Positions 7,563 to 9,757 of a stretch of 9,757 nt of DNA are shown piece by piece (position 1 is the stretch's first letter; each line of letters starts with the position of its first letter). This stretch comes from Acidobacteriaceae bacterium (GTDB taxonomy: Bacteria; Acidobacteriota; Terriglobia; Terriglobales; Acidobacteriaceae), in the NCBI GenBank assembly GCA_003164255.1, contig PLST01000598.1:1-9757 (forward strand), written 5' to 3'. The position numbers and the translations under genes are program-made. The notes beneath the pieces are model-generated. The model was not told the origin of the DNA. It did not search any database and saw only the letters and a program-made list of their open reading frames with translations.

Positions 7563-7606
7563 CCGGCCAGGGGGCCGGAGGCTTGAACCCTTTCTACCCT
7601 GGCCGG
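7563..7606. repeat. 10-bp perfect inverted repeat with an overlapping 7-bp hairpin
   Basis: CCGGCCAGGG (7563-7572) pairs perfectly with CCCTGGCCGG (7597-7606) across 24 nt. A competing tighter hairpin uses TCCGGCC (7562-7568), loop AGGG, and GGCCGGA (7573-7579). GGCCGG followed by CTTGAA also recurs directly (7573-7587 with a 3-nt insertion, and 7601-7612). It lies about 80 bp downstream of the RlpA-like stop codon, so it could act as a transcription-end hairpin for that gene. It lacks a U-run, so it is not a textbook intrinsic terminator. Confidence 0.5.
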
Positions 7607-7686
7607 CTTGAAAAAGATCTGGGGAAACTGATCTCCTCTACCGAGGGACAAACCTCTCGTTGTTCATCGTCGCGACGTGCTGGAAC

Positions 7687-8214
7687 TCAGAATGTGCGAG
7701 AACCTTCACTCAGCACCGCTACTTCCAGCGCCGCTAGGCCTTGCTTATGGATGCCGAGTCTTGTTGCGGCAGCCTCTGAAAGATCAAAGTCGCGGCCTTT
7801 GAGCCAGGGGCCCCGATCGTTGATGCGCACGACGACCGAACGGCCAGTCGTTGGTACGGTCAGCTTGACGATGCTGCCAAGCGGCAGGCTCTTGTTGGCT
7901 GCGGTCAGCTTATTCTTGTCGAAATGCTCACCATTCGCCGTTAGTCTGTTCTGAAACTTCTGGCCATACCATGAGGCAATCATCAATTGCTTTGCGGCGA
8001 TCGATGAGGCGGGGCACGGCTGCTCTGTCGCGCAGGATGTGCTCGCCGAGTGGATGCCTGCGAGCGGCTGTTGCTTTTCAACGGACGACCGTCCGGGACC
8101 GAGGAACGAAAGCAGCAACAGGGCGAGACTACTGAAAGTCTTTACGCCCAAATGCAGACTTGCGAGGCCCCCGCTGCAGAATACTGTCGAAAAAGCACGA
8201 GATTGGTCATGCAT
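7687..8214 (-). CDS. RlpA-like double-psi beta-barrel protein with His-to-Asn change at the catalytic site
   Basis: A 175-residue envelope protein of the RlpA family, whose active members are lytic transglycosylases on peptidoglycan stripped of stem peptides. A hydrophobic segment at about 26-40 (FSSLALLLLSFLG) is a signal peptide or anchor. It has no lipobox cysteine and follows an unusually long polar lead of about 25 residues. The DPBB domain spans about 80-168: ASWYG, NRLTANGEHFD, LTAA-N-KSLPLGS, VVVRINDRGPW, RDFDLSEAAATRLGI. In Pseudomonas aeruginosa RlpA the residues E120, H131 and D157 are needed for activity. The matching positions here are E96, N107 and D133 with exactly the same spacing, so His is replaced by Asn. 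No SPOR domain is present. The start is supported by GGAGGT (complement of 8223-8228), 8 nt before the ATG. Family assignment is firm; enzymatic activity is doubtful. Confidence 0.88.
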   Translation of the reverse strand: MHDQSRAFSTVFCSGGLASLHLGVKTFSSLALLLLSFLGPGRSSVEKQQPLAGIHSASTSCATEQPCPASSIAAKQLMIASWYGQKFQNRLTANGEHFDKNKLTAANKSLPLGSIVKLTVPTTGRSVVVRINDRGPWLKGRDFDLSEAAATRLGIHKQGLAALEVAVLSEGSRTF

Positions 8215-8255
8215 ATGGCACTACCTCCAGGGTCATGTGCTTGCCCGATTGATTT

Positions 8256-8339
8256 GGGTTCTTCGATTGGTGAGTCTGATTCGATATTCCGAAGAGAATC
8301 ATCAGCAGCATTACCGTGAGGGCGAATCAATCTGAACCC
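8256..8339. repeat. Nested inverted repeats upstream of the RlpA-like gene
   Basis: The outer arms are GGGTTC (8256-8261) plus GATTG (8265-8269). They pair with CAATC (8328-8332) plus GAACCC (8334-8339), leaving a small asymmetric bulge. Inside, TGATTC (8277-8282) pairs with GAATCA (8296-8301). On the minus strand this lies 42-125 nt before the RlpA-like start codon, so it could fold in a 5' leader. The stems are short and support is by inspection only. Confidence 0.3.
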
Positions 8340-8438
8340 GGCCCGTGTGAACAAGTCTGAATCTAGGCCAGTGAATCGTCGCGAGCAATGCGGCTTTGGC
8401 TGCACGGGGGCCTCCCATTCAGTGCTCAAAATCATCAA

Positions 8439-8466
8439 GTTGGTAACTCGGGAAAGGGTTACTAAC
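8439..8466. repeat. 9-bp hairpin (one G-U pair), 10-nt loop
   Basis: GTTGGTAAC (8439-8447) and GTTACTAAC (8458-8466) pair over nine positions with one G-U wobble around the loop TCGGGAAAGG. It is followed at once by the palindrome AGAGCTCT (8467-8474) and a run of four T. It is terminator-like on the plus strand, but no plus-strand gene ends here, so an unannotated transcript or chance are both possible. Confidence 0.4.
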
Positions 8467-9012
8467 AGAGCTCTTTTGCTTCGTGAAAAGCTGGATGCGG
8501 AGGACCGATTCGAGCCTCTGGACGCGAGACTCTGCCGGATTCTCTGATTCAATCCAATGGTTTGGAATGCCTCTCCTGGAGCCCCAGGCCAAACGCACTT
8601 TAGTGCAACCTTGCGACGGGTAGCGTGCGGAATTGGGTGTGGGCGCGGTGAGTTTCGGAAGGGTTTGAAACCCGGCGCGCAAAAAAATCTTCGCGAAAAG
8701 AGAATATCGGTCGGGCGTCGCCGATCATTCAGGGCAAAAGCAGGGGTCCGCGATGGCTGGGACGCTCATCAAACGGACCTCGAGCGCACTGAGCACCGCA
8801 AGCGTCTATGCCAAGAGCCCCGTCGATTACTGAATGGGAATCAAGATCCGCAGTGAGTGCATCGGTGCTGCAGCGACCGTCTGTGCGCTCTTGCGCCGGG
8901 ACTCACGTGATCGCTCGCCGGAAGTGAGAGGAACAGAGCAGAGAGGAGTGACCTTGGGAATACGGAGAGCAGCAAGTTTCTGCAGGTGGACAGGCCGGCT
9001 GATGCAAATCCA

Positions 9013-9024
9013 TTACTATAGTAA
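9013..9024. promoter_or_regulatory. Perfect 12-bp palindrome TTACTATAGTAA, possible operator
   Basis: TTACTATAGTAA equals its own reverse complement. It is AT-rich in a GC-rich neighbourhood and lies 230 bp before the lipoprotein start codon. Dimeric repressors, for example of the BlaI/MecI or PadR type, bind palindromes of this size. That is an analogy only; no such regulator gene is in the window. Confidence 0.35.
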
Positions 9025-9210
9025 CGAAGAACCGCATTGAAATCTAGAGGATACGGCCGCAGCGAGCAATATTGATCAGGTATACTCGAGACATTATTCC
9101 TGGTGGTTTCTTTATCCGCCAGACTTGCACTTTTCCGTTATCTGCGTAAGTAGAAAGCCTTGGCTCCGCCGAACCAGCATCGGGGTTGTTTTTAGAAGCG
9201 AACCGTTTTT

Positions 9211-9222
9211 GGTCGCTCGACC
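9211..9222. repeat. Short inverted repeat GGTCG-CT-CGACC
   Basis: These 5-bp arms with a 2-nt centre lie 32 bp before the lipoprotein start codon, where an operator or leader element would sit. The repeat is very short and may be chance. Confidence 0.25.
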
Positions 9223-9254
9223 GCTGCTGATCAGGCTTATGAAAGGGCAAAGGC

Positions 9255-9757
9255 ATGATGACGCGGAAGGCAGCATCCAGTCTCCTCTATATTGCAATCC
9301 TCTCTTTGGCAGGTTGCAGCGGCACCATTGAAAACCTCGTGCAGGCCCCGGCCATCTCATCGGTGGCGGTTTCCTGTGTTTCAACCAGCGTACAGGCGGG
9401 TCAATCGAGTCAATGCTCGGCCAAAGTGAACGGCACTGGCAGTTTCAGCCAGGGCGTCACCTGGTCCGCAGCCTCCGGTACGATCACGAGCTCCGGCCTC
9501 TATATTGCACCGGCTTCGATGCCCGCATCAGGTTCTGACACCGTAAAAGCGACCTCGACCCAAAACAGCACAAAATATGGAACGGCCAAGATTGCCATCG
9601 CCACTACGGCCATTCAGCCCACAATATCCAGCGTCAGCGTGTTGGCAGCGCCGTCTTCCATCACTACCGCGCAAACCTCAACGTGTTCCGCCACTGTTAC
9701 GGGGACAGGATCGATTAGCAGGGCCGTTACGTGGACAGCGACGGGCGGGACCATCAC
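9255..9757 (+). CDS. Secreted lipoprotein with tandem Ig-like repeats, N-terminal part (runs off right edge)
   Basis: The first 167 codons of a longer gene. Residues 1-21 form a lipoprotein signal peptide: MMTRK, a hydrophobic stretch, then the lipobox LAGC with C21 as the predicted lipidated residue. From about residue 34 there are tandem Ig-like repeats with a period of exactly 90 residues: ISSVAV at 34 and ISSVSV at 124, VTW at 68 and 158, GTI(T) at 75 and 165, Cys at 54 and 144. The first repeat also has C41, which could pair with C54; the second has Ala at the equivalent place. Such repeats occur in large surface or adhesin-like proteins of Acidobacteriota. AAAGGG (9242-9247) lies 7 nt before the ATG at 9255; the next codon is also ATG. 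Function is unknown; a structural or adhesive surface role is inferred. Confidence 0.85.
   Translation, partial: MMTRKAASSLLYIAILSLAGCSGTIENLVQAPAISSVAVSCVSTSVQAGQSSQCSAKVNGTGSFSQGVTWSAASGTITSSGLYIAPASMPASGSDTVKATSTQNSTKYGTAKIAIATTAIQPTISSVSVLAAPSSITTAQTSTCSATVTGTGSISRAVTWTATGGTI

Larger units (their letters stand above)
7391..7686. other. Non-coding stretch rich in short inverted repeats
   Basis: These 296 bp separate the GH31 remnant from the RlpA-like gene. No frame gives recognisable protein. The plus-strand frame starting at 7538 runs on antisense through the RlpA-like gene and is a shadow. One minus-strand frame stays open here and reads ITGRALNEIDSYGAFSEPLA near 7400-7475, but I cannot match it to a family and it has no start or ribosome site. 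The GC-rich part contains several inverted repeats, listed separately. No transposase or terminal inverted repeats are recognisable. Confidence 0.5.
8215..9254. other. Gene-poor region of about 1 kb with short palindromes
   Basis: Short frames exist on both strands (for example 8557-8856 plus, 8419-8682 minus, 8142-8552 minus), but their translations are rich in Arg, Ser and Pro, match no family I know, and overlap each other. No tRNA-like arm, rRNA segment or transposase is visible. The part next to 8214 should hold the RlpA-like gene's promoter, and the part before 9255 the lipoprotein gene's promoter. I could not identify either with confidence. Structured elements inside it are listed separately. 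Confidence 0.55.

Noticed and set aside
7538..7954. 138-codon plus-strand frame
   Set aside because: It is antisense to the RlpA-like gene for much of its length, with low-complexity Ser/Arg-rich translation.
8661..8673. GGGTTT-G-AAACCC palindrome followed by a poly-A run
   Set aside because: The single-base centre cannot form a hairpin loop, and no gene ends nearby.
8142..8856. Three overlapping short frames (8142-8552 minus, 8419-8682 minus, 8557-8856 plus) as possible small genes
   Set aside because: They overlap each other, show no domain pattern and lack convincing ribosome sites.
9072..9086. TTGATC and TATACT as a -35/-10 promoter
   Set aside because: The boxes are only a few bases apart, and no -35-like hexamer lies about 17 bp upstream of TATACT.

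Overview
The window most likely comes from an Acidobacteriota genome (Terriglobia-like). This is inferred from two features: an Oar-like TonB-dependent receptor of about 1,060 residues with an N-terminal carboxypeptidase-regulatory-like domain, and a secreted lipoprotein built of roughly 90-residue Cys/Thr/Ser-rich Ig-like repeats. Both are typical of that phylum. No rRNA, tRNA, CRISPR array, transposase or phage gene could be recognised.

Positions 1-5835 hold a tightly packed minus-strand gene cluster, read right to left. Its order is Oar-like outer-membrane receptor (GTG start), AhpD-like peroxidase-related protein, 12-TM MFS transporter, a second AhpD-like protein, and the first 35 codons of an unidentified gene cut by the left edge. 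Gaps are 5, 66, 2 and 20 bp, so this looks like one operon. A third AhpD-like gene (6065-6637, plus strand) is divergent across a 229-bp intergenic region and is a close paralogue of the last full operon gene (about 60% identity, counted by eye). All three AhpD-like proteins keep the full E-x11-C-x2-C-x3-H redox signature. The cluster therefore combines outer-membrane uptake, inner-membrane transport and three CxxC thiol redox proteins. The substrate cannot be read from sequence, and I know of no characterised system with exactly this composition. It is the best candidate in the window for an undescribed pathway.

Positions 6710-7390 hold the C-terminal remnant of a GH31 glycosidase (end of the barrel, beta-sandwich and DUF5110-like domain) without its catalytic residues. 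Next comes about 300 bp of non-coding, inverted-repeat-rich DNA. It is followed by a minus-strand RlpA-like double-psi beta-barrel protein (7687-8214) in which the conserved catalytic histidine is asparagine.

Positions 8215-9254 form a stretch of about 1 kb with no convincing gene, but with a few short palindromes and one good hairpin. At 9255 a plus-strand lipoprotein with tandem Ig-like repeats begins and runs off the right edge.
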